DNA from: Mahella australiensis 50-1 BON
GTDB lineage: Bacteria; Bacillota; Clostridia; Mahellales; Mahellaceae
DNA length: 64,000 bases
Direction of reading: 5' to 3'
Assembly: GCF_000213255.1 (NCBI RefSeq)
Contig: NC_015520.1
Span: 826,001 to 890,000, forward strand
Made by a program: the position numbers and the translations under genes. Under the pieces are notes generated by a model. The model saw nothing but the letters and a program-made list of their open reading frames with translations. It made no database searches and was not told the DNA's origin. Within the stretch, counting starts at the first letter, position 1; each line of letters opens with the position of its first letter. Shown here in pieces: positions 8,879-18,244 of this stretch.

Positions 8879-9754
8879 ATGATCAAAAAAATCGCCGTAT
8901 TTCCCAATGCCAATAAAGATGCAGGGCTTGATATAACCAGACAGTTGGTACAATGGCTGGAGACGCGTGGCGTGTCGGTTATGCTCAACGAAAGCACGGC
9001 CTCAAAAATAGAACGACCGGATCTTGCATATTCGGGCCATAGCATGTATAGCGAACCCGACATAATAATAGCATTGGGTGGCGATGGTACTTTGTTGAGC
9101 ATAGCAAGGCAGGTATGCTTATATCAAATACCGATATTATGCATCAATCTCGGCCATCTCGGCTTCTTAACGGAAGTGGAGGTATCGGATATGTATCCGG
9201 CATTGGAGAAAGTGCTGGAAGGCGGATATTCTATAGAAAACCGCATGATGCTACAGATAGCCGTTATCAGGGACGATATGGAGTTGGAGGCGTTCTATGC
9301 GCTCAATGATGCCGTTATATCAAAGGGGTCGTTCTCCAGATTGATACGCCTGAAGGCGTATATAGACGATGAATTCGTTAATAATTATATAGCGGACGGG
9401 CTTATCATAGCGACGCCTACCGGTTCCACGGCTTATTCGCTTTCAGCGGGAGGACCTATAGTGAGCCCCAACCTTGAATCTATCCTGCTTACGCCGATAT
9501 GCCCGCATAGCCTTAATTCCCGTTCGCTGGTTATATCCGATAAAGAGGTTATAAGGATATACATTGATGATCCTTCCAGCGATATAATAATGACTATAGA
9601 TGGACAAGAGGGCTTTCGTGTGACTAACGGTGATATAGTTATGCTGAAGAAAGCAGGTATTTATACGCATTTGGTCAGAGTCAGCGGCAAAAGTTTTTAT
9701 AAGCTGCTGCACGAAAAATTGTATGATATCGATGCCCAGCGGCTTCGGGATTAA
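8879..9754 (+). CDS. nadK: NAD kinase
   Basis: This 291-residue ATP-NAD kinase phosphorylates NAD to NADP. It shows the 'ALGGDGTLLSIAR' motif with the catalytic aspartate, 'NLGHLGFLTEVE', 'YALNDAVISKG' and the 'TPTGSTAYSLSAGGPIV' NAD-binding segment, followed by 'SLNSRSLVISD'. Length is normal for the bacterial enzyme. It follows dxs by 2 bases with its ribosome site (AGGGGTTAG) in the end of dxs, so expression is linked to the OLE/isoprenoid operon. Confidence 0.96.
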   Translation: MIKKIAVFPNANKDAGLDITRQLVQWLETRGVSVMLNESTASKIERPDLAYSGHSMYSEPDIIIALGGDGTLLSIARQVCLYQIPILCINLGHLGFLTEVEVSDMYPALEKVLEGGYSIENRMMLQIAVIRDDMELEAFYALNDAVISKGSFSRLIRLKAYIDDEFVNNYIADGLIIATPTGSTAYSLSAGGPIVSPNLESILLTPICPHSLNSRSLVISDKEVIRIYIDDPSSDIIMTIDGQEGFRVTNGDIVMLKKAGIYTHLVRVSGKSFYKLLHEKLYDIDAQRLRD

Positions 9755-9772
9755 AGGTAGAGAGGTGTTTTA

Positions 9773-10225
9773 ATGAAGATAGACAGGCAATCGAAAATAC
9801 TGGAGATCATAAAAGATAAAGAAATAGAAACACAAGAAGAACTTACAGACGAGTTAAAAAAAGCCGGTTTTGATGTTACTCAGTCCACTATTTCCCGGGA
9901 TATAAAGGAGTTAGGGCTGATAAAGGTGTTAGCCCATGATGGCAGATATAAGTATGCTGCCATGGATAAGGATACTGTATCGCCGGTAGATCGACTATTG
10001 CGCGTATTTTCGGAAGCTATATTGAGTATAGATTATACAGGCAATCTGATCGTTCTGAAAACGCTGCAAGGCTCGGCCCAAGTAACAGCGGCGGCGGTAG
10101 ATGCTATGAGTTGGCCCGGCGTTTTGGGGACTATAGCTGGAGACGATACGGTGCTTATCATTGCGAGAAATGAAAAAACGGTAGAAACGCTCATAAGGGG
10201 ATTCAACGATATACGATCCCGGTAA
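9773..10225 (+). CDS. argR: Arginine repressor ArgR
   Basis: This 150-residue regulator has an N-terminal winged helix ('TQEELTDELKKAGFDVTQSTISRDIKELGL', residues 20-50) and a C-terminal oligomerisation and arginine-binding domain with 'GTIAGDDTVLIIAR'. ArgR/AhrC hexamers repress arginine biosynthesis and can activate catabolism. The place between nadK and recN is the standard Firmicute order. Start ATG follows AGAGAGG with good spacing. Confidence 0.95.
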   Translation: MKIDRQSKILEIIKDKEIETQEELTDELKKAGFDVTQSTISRDIKELGLIKVLAHDGRYKYAAMDKDTVSPVDRLLRVFSEAILSIDYTGNLIVLKTLQGSAQVTAAAVDAMSWPGVLGTIAGDDTVLIIARNEKTVETLIRGFNDIRSR

Positions 10226-10237
10226 GGGGGTTAAATC

Positions 10238-11962
10238 ATGCTCAAAGAGCTTATTATAGAGAATCTGGTGCTGATAGACTATGCGCATATAGCATTTGAC
10301 CAAGGACTTAATATATTGACGGGTGAAACGGGTGCGGGCAAATCTGTCATAATAGATGCTATAGCGCTTTTATTAGGCGAACGAGCGGATAAGGATGCCA
10401 TACGTTCGGGTTGCGATAAAGGGCGTATAGAAGGGTTGTTTGATATAACTGGCTATACAGAAGTAAAAGATCTGTTGGACTTGTACGGTATAGACTTAAG
10501 CGACGATGAGTATCTGATATTAAGCCGAGAACTTAACGCATCGGGCAAAAACGTATGTCGTATAAACGGCGCGGCTGTTCCGCTGTCTATGCTTAAAGAT
10601 ATCAGCAGCCGATTGATCAATCTTCACAGCCAGGCTTCTCATTATGCATTGCTGGACGCGCAAAACCATGGCTTGTTTTTGGATAGGTTTGCGGGTGTCG
10701 AAGTGGAAGAGCTAAAATCTGAAATCAGCAAATATTATAATAAATGGCAAAAATTGAATGCAGAATTATCCAAATGGTCGGCTGATCCTCAAATTCGCCA
10801 ACGTGAAATGGATCTTTTATCTTATCAGATAAATGAAATTGAGGCTGCGCGTTTGAGGCCTGGAGAAGATGTGGAATTGGAACAGCAGAGGACCATATAC
10901 AATAATTATCAAAGGATAATGGATGTTCTGTTGGAGGCTTATACCAGTTTGTATAACGGTGAGGAAGAGCAACCGCCGCTTATAGATGTGCTGGGGGATT
11001 TGCAAAAGGGATTGAAGGGTATATCAGATATAGATCCAAAGCTCGCTAAGATAAGCGACGATATAGATAGCATAATCTACGATGTCGAAGAACTGATATC
11101 CTCTGTGAGCAATTATATGGATACTATGGAATACAGTCCGGCACAAGCCGATGAGATCGAAGACAGGCTCAATACTATAAACAACCTTAAGCGAAAATAT
11201 GGAGATACCATAGAAGATATATCGGCCTATAAAAATAAATTAATAGAAAAACTTGAGATTTATCAAAATAGTCAACAATATATACAAAACCTGGAGGAGG
11301 ATAAATGCGAGACTGAAAGGGAATTATATAGTATATGTTCGGTATTATCCGAGAAGAGAAAAATAGCGGCAGCACAGCTCGAATCCCAAGTGATGGCTGA
11401 ATTGAAGGATATAGCCATGGAAAATGCGATATTCAAAGTTTCGGTAATTTCGCCTGAAAATATGGAAGATGCGCGGTACACGCAAAACGGCTTCGATGAT
11501 ATAAATTTTTTGATGACGGCTAACCCCGGTGAACCATTAAGACCGCTTGCCAAAGTAGCCTCAGGGGGGGAAATGTCGCGCATAATGCTGGCGTTAAACG
11601 CTGTGCTCGGCCATATTGATCGTGTGCCGACCATGATATTCGATGAAATAGATGCTGGCATTAGCGGTAAAACAGCCCATAAAGTGGCACAAAAGCTGGC
11701 TCGTATATCTAGAGAGCACCAGCTTATATGTGTGACCCACTTAGCTCAAATAGCTTCGATGGCTGATGCACATTATTTGATAAAAAAAGAAAATAAAGGT
11801 CAAAGGACATATACCAGGACATATTTGCTTGACCCTAATCAGAGACTTAAAGAGATCGCCCGCTTGCTCGGAGGCATCGAACTTAGTTCTGCCAGCATGA
11901 GCTATGCCAGAGAGATGATGGATACCAGCGCTGCTTTTAAAGCAAATACTGCAGCATCGTAA
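10238..11962 (+). CDS. recN: DNA repair protein RecN
   Basis: This 574-residue SMC-like ATPase acts in double-strand break repair. The Walker A 'GETGAGKSVIIDAI' is at about residues 29-42. Two long coiled-coil stretches flank a central turn. The C-terminal ABC signature 'ASGGEMSRIMLAL' and Walker B 'MIFDEIDAGISGKTA' follow, then 'CVTHLAQIAS'. Length and layout are typical. It starts 12 bases after argR with AAGGGGG as ribosome site. In Bacillus recN is in the SOS regulon; I saw no LexA box directly upstream here. Confidence 0.97.
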   Translation: MLKELIIENLVLIDYAHIAFDQGLNILTGETGAGKSVIIDAIALLLGERADKDAIRSGCDKGRIEGLFDITGYTEVKDLLDLYGIDLSDDEYLILSRELNASGKNVCRINGAAVPLSMLKDISSRLINLHSQASHYALLDAQNHGLFLDRFAGVEVEELKSEISKYYNKWQKLNAELSKWSADPQIRQREMDLLSYQINEIEAARLRPGEDVELEQQRTIYNNYQRIMDVLLEAYTSLYNGEEEQPPLIDVLGDLQKGLKGISDIDPKLAKISDDIDSIIYDVEELISSVSNYMDTMEYSPAQADEIEDRLNTINNLKRKYGDTIEDISAYKNKLIEKLEIYQNSQQYIQNLEEDKCETERELYSICSVLSEKRKIAAAQLESQVMAELKDIAMENAIFKVSVISPENMEDARYTQNGFDDINFLMTANPGEPLRPLAKVASGGEMSRIMLALNAVLGHIDRVPTMIFDEIDAGISGKTAHKVAQKLARISREHQLICVTHLAQIASMADAHYLIKKENKGQRTYTRTYLLDPNQRLKEIARLLGGIELSSASMSYAREMMDTSAAFKANTAAS

Positions 11963-12068
11963 ACAAGTTGCCATACTCATCATAAATGCCCTCGTATAAA
12001 TCGTTTTTAAGGCGGTTAATTTATATGATATCGCCGATGCGATATAAAAAATACGAGGGGTGAAGTTT

Positions 12069-13415
12069 TTGAAAAGATGGCACATTAAGCAAATTATAGG
12101 TGTTTTATTGTCGCTGTTGGTATTTGCGGTATATTATTCACCAATGGTACAGGATATAGTTAAATTTCCATCTGAATTGGAAATGTCGGAAGGACAGTAC
12201 CAGGTTATACCGTTTCGTTTGCCAATGGAGGTAAAAATTCAGGCTGATGACAAAAATGTGTTAAAAATAAACGGTCAATCATTAGAGGAAGCTATAATAG
12301 AACAAAAAGTAGACAGCCCTCTTATAATACAGCCTCAGCAGCAGGGCAGTGCGGCGTTGCAGTTTAGATTGTTCGGAATCATACCTATAAAAGATATGTC
12401 GGTGAGAGTGGTATCGCCTGTGAAAGTGCTGCCTGGAGGTCAGGCCATCGGTGTTACGCTGTATACAGAGGGTGCGTTAGTGGTGGGCGTATCGGAATTT
12501 AGAGGAGAAGACGGGCTTATGCATCATCCGGCCAACGACTCTGGCTTGATGCCAGGTGATATAATAGAAAAAGCAAATAATACGATTATAAAAGATGCTG
12601 ACCATCTGGCCGAGATTGTTAATTCAATAAATGGGAGTCCCGTCAAACTAGATATATTGAGAAATGATAAGCATATATCGTTATCCATAAAGCCTGTAAA
12701 GGATATGGAGGAACATAAATATAAGTTGGGCATATGGGTAAGAGATAGTACGGCCGGCGTAGGGACCATGACGTTTTATGAGCCTAACAATCGTATATAC
12801 GGGGCATTAGGACACCCTATAACCGATATGGATACCGGCACGCTTTTATCTATAAAAAATGGTGAAATAGTGCATTCGGAGGTTATAGCGGTTAAAGAAG
12901 GGAAAAAAGGTAAACCTGGCGAATTGCAAGGTGTATTTTTAAACGATGAAGAAAGAATAGGAAACATAGAGGCTAATACAGAATATGGTATATTCGGCCA
13001 CATATATGCCGACAGCATAGTAACCAATAGGTTATATAAAGAGCCTATACCTGTGGCGTTGCAAAGCGAGATAAAAGAAGGACCGGCCAGTATCCTGGCT
13101 ACTGTAGACGACCAGGGTGTTAAAGCGTATGATGTCAGAATCGTAAGCGTAAATCGGCAAAGCCGACCCAACGGGAAAAGTTTGGTGGTAGAGATAACCG
13201 ATCCGACCTTATTGAAATTAACCGGTGGTATAGTCCAAGGAATGAGCGGCAGCCCTATTATTCAGAACGGTAAACTGGTAGGCGCTGTAACGCACGTGTT
13301 TATCAATGATCCTAAGCGCGGTTACGGTGTATTTGCCAAGTGGATGCTGGAGGAGATAGGCATAGAGACAGATGATGAGGCGGTTAGCCCATATAAAGAA
13401 GCTGTTGGCATGTGA
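12069..13415 (+). CDS. spoIVB: SpoIVB sporulation signalling peptidase
   Basis: SpoIVB is a serine peptidase secreted from the forespore that triggers pro-sigma-K processing. An N-terminal membrane segment (about residues 7-24) leads to a PDZ domain (around 'HHPANDSGLMPGDIIEKANNTII'). The S55 peptidase domain follows with the likely catalytic His in 'GALGHPITDMD' and Ser in 'GIVQGMSGSPII'. Start chosen at TTG 12069, 9 bases after GAGGGG; an upstream in-frame GTG at 12060 is too close to that site. A 9-bp inverted repeat (11989-11997 with 12051-12059) spans the gap after recN. The spo0A gene that often follows is not here. Confidence 0.94.
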   Translation: MKRWHIKQIIGVLLSLLVFAVYYSPMVQDIVKFPSELEMSEGQYQVIPFRLPMEVKIQADDKNVLKINGQSLEEAIIEQKVDSPLIIQPQQQGSAALQFRLFGIIPIKDMSVRVVSPVKVLPGGQAIGVTLYTEGALVVGVSEFRGEDGLMHHPANDSGLMPGDIIEKANNTIIKDADHLAEIVNSINGSPVKLDILRNDKHISLSIKPVKDMEEHKYKLGIWVRDSTAGVGTMTFYEPNNRIYGALGHPITDMDTGTLLSIKNGEIVHSEVIAVKEGKKGKPGELQGVFLNDEERIGNIEANTEYGIFGHIYADSIVTNRLYKEPIPVALQSEIKEGPASILATVDDQGVKAYDVRIVSVNRQSRPNGKSLVVEITDPTLLKLTGGIVQGMSGSPIIQNGKLVGAVTHVFINDPKRGYGVFAKWMLEEIGIETDDEAVSPYKEAVGM

Positions 13416-13495
13416 GAGCCTACTTGATATAGTTTCTTTATGGTGTATAATTGTATTGTAGATGATATTTATACTGAAGGGAATAATGCGGTGCG

Positions 13496-13741
13496 GTGGA
13501 GATGCCTGAGATAGATTTGCATCCGGAATTTGTGGATTTTGAGGATGCGGAGCATGAATTACGGTATTTTATAAGAAGGTGCCGTAATCAAAGAAATGTA
13601 AAGAAGATAAGGATAATACATGGATTTGGCAATGGAAGTATGGAGCGATTGGTAAAACAGGTAATAGAAGAAGAGGGATACAGCGCCGGGGATTACCACT
13701 ACGATTGGGATAACTGGGGCGCCACTATATTACATTTATGA
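13496..13741 (+). CDS. Small Smr-domain protein
   Basis: This 81-residue protein is essentially a lone Smr domain. It has the opening 'PEIDLHPEFVDFEDAEHEL', corresponding to the LDxH motif, and 'IRIIHGFGNGSMERLVKQVIEE', the HGxGxG motif. Smr domains nick or bind nucleic acids, for example at the end of MutS2, but a free-standing copy of this size has no settled role. The start is a GTG (ATG two codons later is an alternative) after GAAGGG with long spacing. It precedes pth by 13 bases. Confidence 0.75.
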   Translation: MEMPEIDLHPEFVDFEDAEHELRYFIRRCRNQRNVKKIRIIHGFGNGSMERLVKQVIEEEGYSAGDYHYDWDNWGATILHL

Positions 13742-13754
13742 GAACGGAGGGTTT

Positions 13755-14321
13755 ATGTATATAATAGTGGGATTAGGTAACCCCGGCGATAGATATAAAT
13801 ATACGCGCCATAACGTCGGGTTTATGGTAATAGACATATTGGCGCAGCGTAACGGTATAAAACTAAATAAGCTGGATTATAAAGCACTATGGGGTGAAGC
13901 ATGGATAGGCGCGGAGAAGGTTATTTTGGCCAAGCCTCAAACGTTTATGAATGCCAGTGGTGAAAGCGTTTATGATATTGTGCGTTATTTTAAGCCTCCT
14001 TTAGAGCATCTTATAGTAATATATGATGATATCGATTTGCCTCTGGGGCGTATTCGTATACGCACTAAAGGCAGCGCAGGCACGCATAACGGTATGCGCT
14101 CTATAATATATATGCTGGATAGCGATGCTTTTCCGCGAATACGTGTCGGCATAGATAGGCCTGGTCCAGGCATGGACTTGGTAAATTATGTATTATCCGG
14201 TTTTGACGAACAAGAACAGCCGATTATATATAAGGCTATGGAGAGAGCGGCTGATGCTGCTGAAGCGATAGTTAAAGATGGCATAGAGATAGCCATGAGC
14301 AAATATAACGGCGATGTCTAA
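13755..14321 (+). CDS. pth: Peptidyl-tRNA hydrolase
   Basis: This 188-residue enzyme releases tRNA from peptidyl-tRNA dropped by ribosomes. It has the family start 'IVGLGNPGDRYKYTRHNVGF' with the catalytic His, 'KPQTFMNASGE', 'VIYDDIDLPLGRIRIRTKGSAGTHNGMRSI' and 'FPRIRVGI'. Length is normal. It lies just ahead of mfd as in many Firmicutes, with one small membrane-protein gene in between that overlaps its end by 8 bases. Confidence 0.97.
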   Translation: MYIIVGLGNPGDRYKYTRHNVGFMVIDILAQRNGIKLNKLDYKALWGEAWIGAEKVILAKPQTFMNASGESVYDIVRYFKPPLEHLIVIYDDIDLPLGRIRIRTKGSAGTHNGMRSIIYMLDSDAFPRIRVGIDRPGPGMDLVNYVLSGFDEQEQPIIYKAMERAADAAEAIVKDGIEIAMSKYNGDV

Positions 14322-14721
14322 TATTATATTTATAGCTGACATAGTGTTTGCCGTGGCCGCAACATTGTTCATAAACAAATGTATGCTAAAATTAATGGGA
14401 TCAGACGCTAGTATATGGACAGGGCCCATTACTGAAGAGTGTATGAAAACGTTGCCGGCTTTTTTGTTAGGCTTGTCTGTGTTGAGCGTTCATGTATGTT
14501 TTGGCATAGTGGAGGCAATGTATGAGGTATGGCAATCTCATTCACGGCAAGCTGCTATGGCAGGCGTATTGGCTATTGTGACTCACGCTGCTTTTGGCGT
14601 TATTACAGTGTGGATATATAGGTTTAGTGGTGAAATAATTTTGGCATTGATCTCGGCTGCATTGCTGCATATGGCATGGAACCGGGCAATTTTGTATTTT
14701 TCGATAGGTGGTTCTGCATGA
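14314..14721 (+). CDS. Minimal PrsW/CPBP-like membrane protein
   Basis: This 135-residue protein is mostly hydrophobic, with about four or five membrane helices. Polar residues sit in or next to them in an order like that of PrsW-type intramembrane proteases: 'GPITEECMKT' (EExxK), 'HVCFGIVEAMYE' (FxxxE), 'THAAFG' and 'HMAWN'. PrsW cleaves membrane anti-sigma factors in bacilli but is much longer. Whether this short version is an active protease is unknown. It overlaps pth by 8 bases and mfd by 4 bases, so it is firmly embedded in the operon. The family call is by motif only. Confidence 0.55.
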   Translation: MSNIIFIADIVFAVAATLFINKCMLKLMGSDASIWTGPITEECMKTLPAFLLGLSVLSVHVCFGIVEAMYEVWQSHSRQAAMAGVLAIVTHAAFGVITVWIYRFSGEIILALISAALLHMAWNRAILYFSIGGSA

Positions 14722-17700
14722 GTGATTTATTAACGAGGGTTTTTGAACGTTCCGATATATCAAAGCGTATTCATGATTCTTTGAGAAACGATTCAGACCG
14801 ATTGGAGATATATGGCGTACCGGATGAGGGTAGAGCCTATCTGATGTATGTATTGGTAAATATTGCTAGTTCCAAATCGGCCATTGTTATTACGCACAAC
14901 GAGGTGCGTGCCAAGCAGTTATACGACGATATGTCATCGATATTCAAAGATATACCGGTTTATCTTTTTCCGGCCGCTGAAACCATTTTATATGACGTAA
15001 GCGGTAAAAGCAATGAGGTGTTATTTCAGAGGCTGGAAATAGAAAATCGTCTGGCTTTTAAAGAAAATATGATAGTTATAGCTTCGATAGATGCATTGCT
15101 GCCCAGACTTATGCCATTTGAGGAATTTAATAAATACTTTCATGAAATATCGATAGGGCAGATAATAGAACGCGATGTTATGGAAAGATGGTTGTTAGAA
15201 GCAGGCTATCAAAGAGAAGAATTGGTAGAGGCCAAAGGACAATTTGCCATAAGAGGGGATATAATTGATTTTTATCCCATTGTGGGTGAAGAGGCATATC
15301 GGATAGAATTTTTCGACGACGAAGTGGATTCTATCAGAAGGTTTGATGCCGATACACAGCGTTCCACTGATAAAGTGGACAAAGCCGTCATATCGCCTGT
15401 AAAGGAGCTGGTATATGATAGCGGTGTAGCCGATAGAGCAGCTAAAGCTATGCGTTCGGAATTTGAACGCATAAATGGCAACGATCAGATAGGCGGCGAT
15501 ATTGAACTGTTAAGCCAAAACGCCCGATTTGAGAACGTAGAGCGATATATGCCGTTTTTTTACAATAAAGTGGCTGGCTTATTAGATTATATGCCTACCG
15601 GAACATTGTTTTTTATGGAAGAAGAGGAGCGTATAAGACAAAGAAACCGTACGCTTCATGAAGAATTTGAGCAGGTGTTTAAGGCTTTACTTATTAAGGG
15701 AGAGGTATTGCCTTCGCAAGCTTATTTGCTAAGCGATTATGACGCATTGTGTTCGTGCTTGAATAGACAACGCGCTGTTATGTTGGAAACATTTCATCAA
15801 GCTGGCACGAAACCGTCTATAAAAATAGACGCTAAAAAGATACCGTCTTTCCAGGGGAATATGGATATTATAGTCGATGAACTGCGCCAGTGGAAGTCTG
15901 CCGGGTATACTATAATAATAGCGACTTTGAGCGATAACAGAGGGCTGCGCATCCAAGATATGCTTCAACAAAGCGGCATAGAAGCATGGTTCACGAGACG
16001 TCTGGATATCGATATGCGACCAGGGCAGATATGTATAATAGACATGCCGTTGAGCAGCGGTACTGAATGGCCAGATATTAAATGCGTGATACTTACGGAT
16101 CAAGAGCTGTTCGGCATGCAAAGGCGGCGCTCGAAGGTTAAAACTAGGAAAGCGGGCCAGAGGGTAACGGCCTTTTCGGATCTCAATATAGGCGATTACG
16201 TGGTGCATGAAAATTATGGGATAGGCCAATACATGGGCATCAAAAAACTTACGGTGGAAGGTAAATCGAGAGATTATCTTTTTATACGCTATGCTGATGG
16301 TGATAATCTGTATGTGCCCACCGATCGAATGTCGTTGGTGCAGCGTTATATCGGCGGAGACGGAGCATCGCCCAGGTTATCCAAACTGGGCGGCAGCGAA
16401 TGGTCCAAGACCAAGGCCAAGGTAAGAGAATCGGTTAGGAAAATGGCTGGCGAGTTATTGAAGCTGTACGCCTCGCGATATACAACCAAGGGTCATGCCT
16501 TTAGCCCTGATACTGTTTGGCAGGCTCAACTGGAGGAATCGTTTCCATATCAGGAAACGCCTGATCAGTTACAGGCTATAGAAGAGATAAAAGCCGATAT
16601 GGAAAGCGATAAACCTATGGACAGACTGCTGTGCGGCGATGTCGGTTACGGTAAGACTGAAGTTGCATTAAGAGCAGCTTTTAAGGCTGTAATGGATGGC
16701 AAGCAGGTGGCCGTATTAGTGCCTACGACGGTCTTAGCCCAACAGCATTACAATACCTTTACCAATAGATTGGCCGGTTTTCCTATAAAGGTGGATGTTA
16801 TAAGCCGATTTAGAAGCGTTCAGGAACAGAAGGATATAGTAAAGGGGCTTAAAAGCGGCGATATCGATATAATAATAGGAACTCATGCTTTGCTGAGCAG
16901 CAATGTTAAATTCCACGATTTAGGACTTCTTATCGTTGATGAGGAACAGCGGTTTGGGGTAAGCCATAAAGAAGCCATAAAGAGATTTAAAAACAACGTA
17001 GACGTGCTCACCCTTACTGCTACACCTATACCCAGGACACTGCATATGTCATTATCCGGCATAAGGGATATAAGTATAATAGAAACGCCTCCGGAAGATA
17101 GATATCCTGTGCAGACTTATGTCGTAGAATATGACGAAAATATTATAAGAGATGCTATATTAAAAGAGCTTGGCAGAGGAGGACAGGTATATTTCGTATA
17201 TAATAGAATCAATTCCATAGATGTCATGGCTATACATTTGCATGAACTGGTTCCCGAGGCCCGTATAGCCGTTGCTCATGGACGTATGGGGGATGATAAG
17301 CTGGAGCGCGTTATGATGGATTTTATGGATGGATATTATGACGTGCTGCTCTGCACCACTATAATAGAGACGGGTTTGGATATACCCAATGTCAATACCC
17401 TTATAGTCTACGATGCCGATCATTTCGGATTAGCGCAACTGTATCAATTGCGCGGAAGAGTGGGGCGCAGCAACAGGCTGGCGTATGCGTATTTTACTTA
17501 TAAGAAAGACCGTGTATTGACTGAAGAAGCCGAAAAACGTTTGCATGCTATTACGGAGTTTACCGAATTCGGTTCCGGGTTTAAGATAGCTTTGAGAGAT
17601 CTTGAGATAAGAGGTGCCGGTAATCTGCTGGGGGCCGAACAACATGGCCATATGGCGGCTGTCGGATATGACATGTACTGCAAGCTCTTAGAAGAAGCCA

Positions 17701-18197
17701 TAGCTCAGCTAAAAGGAGAGACCCCTGAAGAAGAGATAGATACGTCTATAGAAATAAAGCTGGATGCCTATATACCGGATGATTATGTACCATCAGAGGC
17801 ACAGCGCATAGAAATATATAAGCGTATAATGTCCATAAGCGACATAGAAGAGGAATATGATGTGGAGGAAGAGATAGAAGACAGGTTTGGCGATATACCG
17901 CAGAGTGTCAGGAATCTATTGTCGATAATGCATATAAAACTGTTATCCAAGAAGATAGGTATTGTATCTATCGAACAAAAGGGACATGACATCGTATTTA
18001 CGCTTAGAGATGATAAAAATATTGATCTAAGTGGCCTTATAAGGGTTATGGATGAATATAAAGGCCGCGTTAGATTTGCGGCTACTGATCAACCATCATT
18101 TTATTTCAACATTGGCAATGAAACCTCTGAAGGTATATTAAAGGATATAAGGGAATTACTGGAGAAAACTATGGGTTTACAAGCAGTGGCATGTTAA
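14718..18197 (+). CDS. mfd: Transcription-repair coupling factor Mfd
   Basis: Mfd dislodges RNA polymerase stalled at DNA lesions and recruits UvrA. The ~1159-residue protein shows a UvrB-like N-terminal part ('YRIEFFDDEVDSIRRFD'), the CarD-like RNA polymerase interaction domain ('GDYVVHENYGIGQYMGI') and a RecG-like translocase ('CGDVGYGKTEVALRAAF', 'IVDEEQRFGV', 'LTATPIPRTL', 'QLRGRVGRS'), then the C-terminal TRCF domain. An upstream in-frame ATG at 14676 lies inside the previous gene; ATG 14718 with GGTGG upstream gives the family-typical MSDLL start. Confidence 0.97.
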   Translation: MSDLLTRVFERSDISKRIHDSLRNDSDRLEIYGVPDEGRAYLMYVLVNIASSKSAIVITHNEVRAKQLYDDMSSIFKDIPVYLFPAAETILYDVSGKSNEVLFQRLEIENRLAFKENMIVIASIDALLPRLMPFEEFNKYFHEISIGQIIERDVMERWLLEAGYQREELVEAKGQFAIRGDIIDFYPIVGEEAYRIEFFDDEVDSIRRFDADTQRSTDKVDKAVISPVKELVYDSGVADRAAKAMRSEFERINGNDQIGGDIELLSQNARFENVERYMPFFYNKVAGLLDYMPTGTLFFMEEEERIRQRNRTLHEEFEQVFKALLIKGEVLPSQAYLLSDYDALCSCLNRQRAVMLETFHQAGTKPSIKIDAKKIPSFQGNMDIIVDELRQWKSAGYTIIIATLSDNRGLRIQDMLQQSGIEAWFTRRLDIDMRPGQICIIDMPLSSGTEWPDIKCVILTDQELFGMQRRRSKVKTRKAGQRVTAFSDLNIGDYVVHENYGIGQYMGIKKLTVEGKSRDYLFIRYADGDNLYVPTDRMSLVQRYIGGDGASPRLSKLGGSEWSKTKAKVRESVRKMAGELLKLYASRYTTKGHAFSPDTVWQAQLEESFPYQETPDQLQAIEEIKADMESDKPMDRLLCGDVGYGKTEVALRAAFKAVMDGKQVAVLVPTTVLAQQHYNTFTNRLAGFPIKVDVISRFRSVQEQKDIVKGLKSGDIDIIIGTHALLSSNVKFHDLGLLIVDEEQRFGVSHKEAIKRFKNNVDVLTLTATPIPRTLHMSLSGIRDISIIETPPEDRYPVQTYVVEYDENIIRDAILKELGRGGQVYFVYNRINSIDVMAIHLHELVPEARIAVAHGRMGDDKLERVMMDFMDGYYDVLLCTTIIETGLDIPNVNTLIVYDADHFGLAQLYQLRGRVGRSNRLAYAYFTYKKDRVLTEEAEKRLHAITEFTEFGSGFKIALRDLEIRGAGNLLGAEQHGHMAAVGYDMYCKLLEEAIAQLKGETPEEEIDTSIEIKLDAYIPDDYVPSEAQRIEIYKRIMSISDIEEEYDVEEEIEDRFGDIPQSVRNLLSIMHIKLLSKKIGIVSIEQKGHDIVFTLRDDKNIDLSGLIRVMDEYKGRVRFAATDQPSFYFNIGNETSEGILKDIRELLEKTMGLQAVAC

Positions 18198-18205
18198 GTT
18201 ATAAT
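18176..18205 (+). promoter_or_regulatory. Sigma-A-type promoter for the PrsA-like gene
   Basis: TTTACA (18176-18181) and a perfect TATAAT (18200-18205) are 18 bases apart, inside the end of mfd and just beyond it. Transcription would start near 18212, leaving a short leader before the foldase gene at 18245. Confidence 0.5.
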
Positions 18206-18244
18206 AATTATGTAGCCTTATCATATGGGAGGAGATAAATAACA

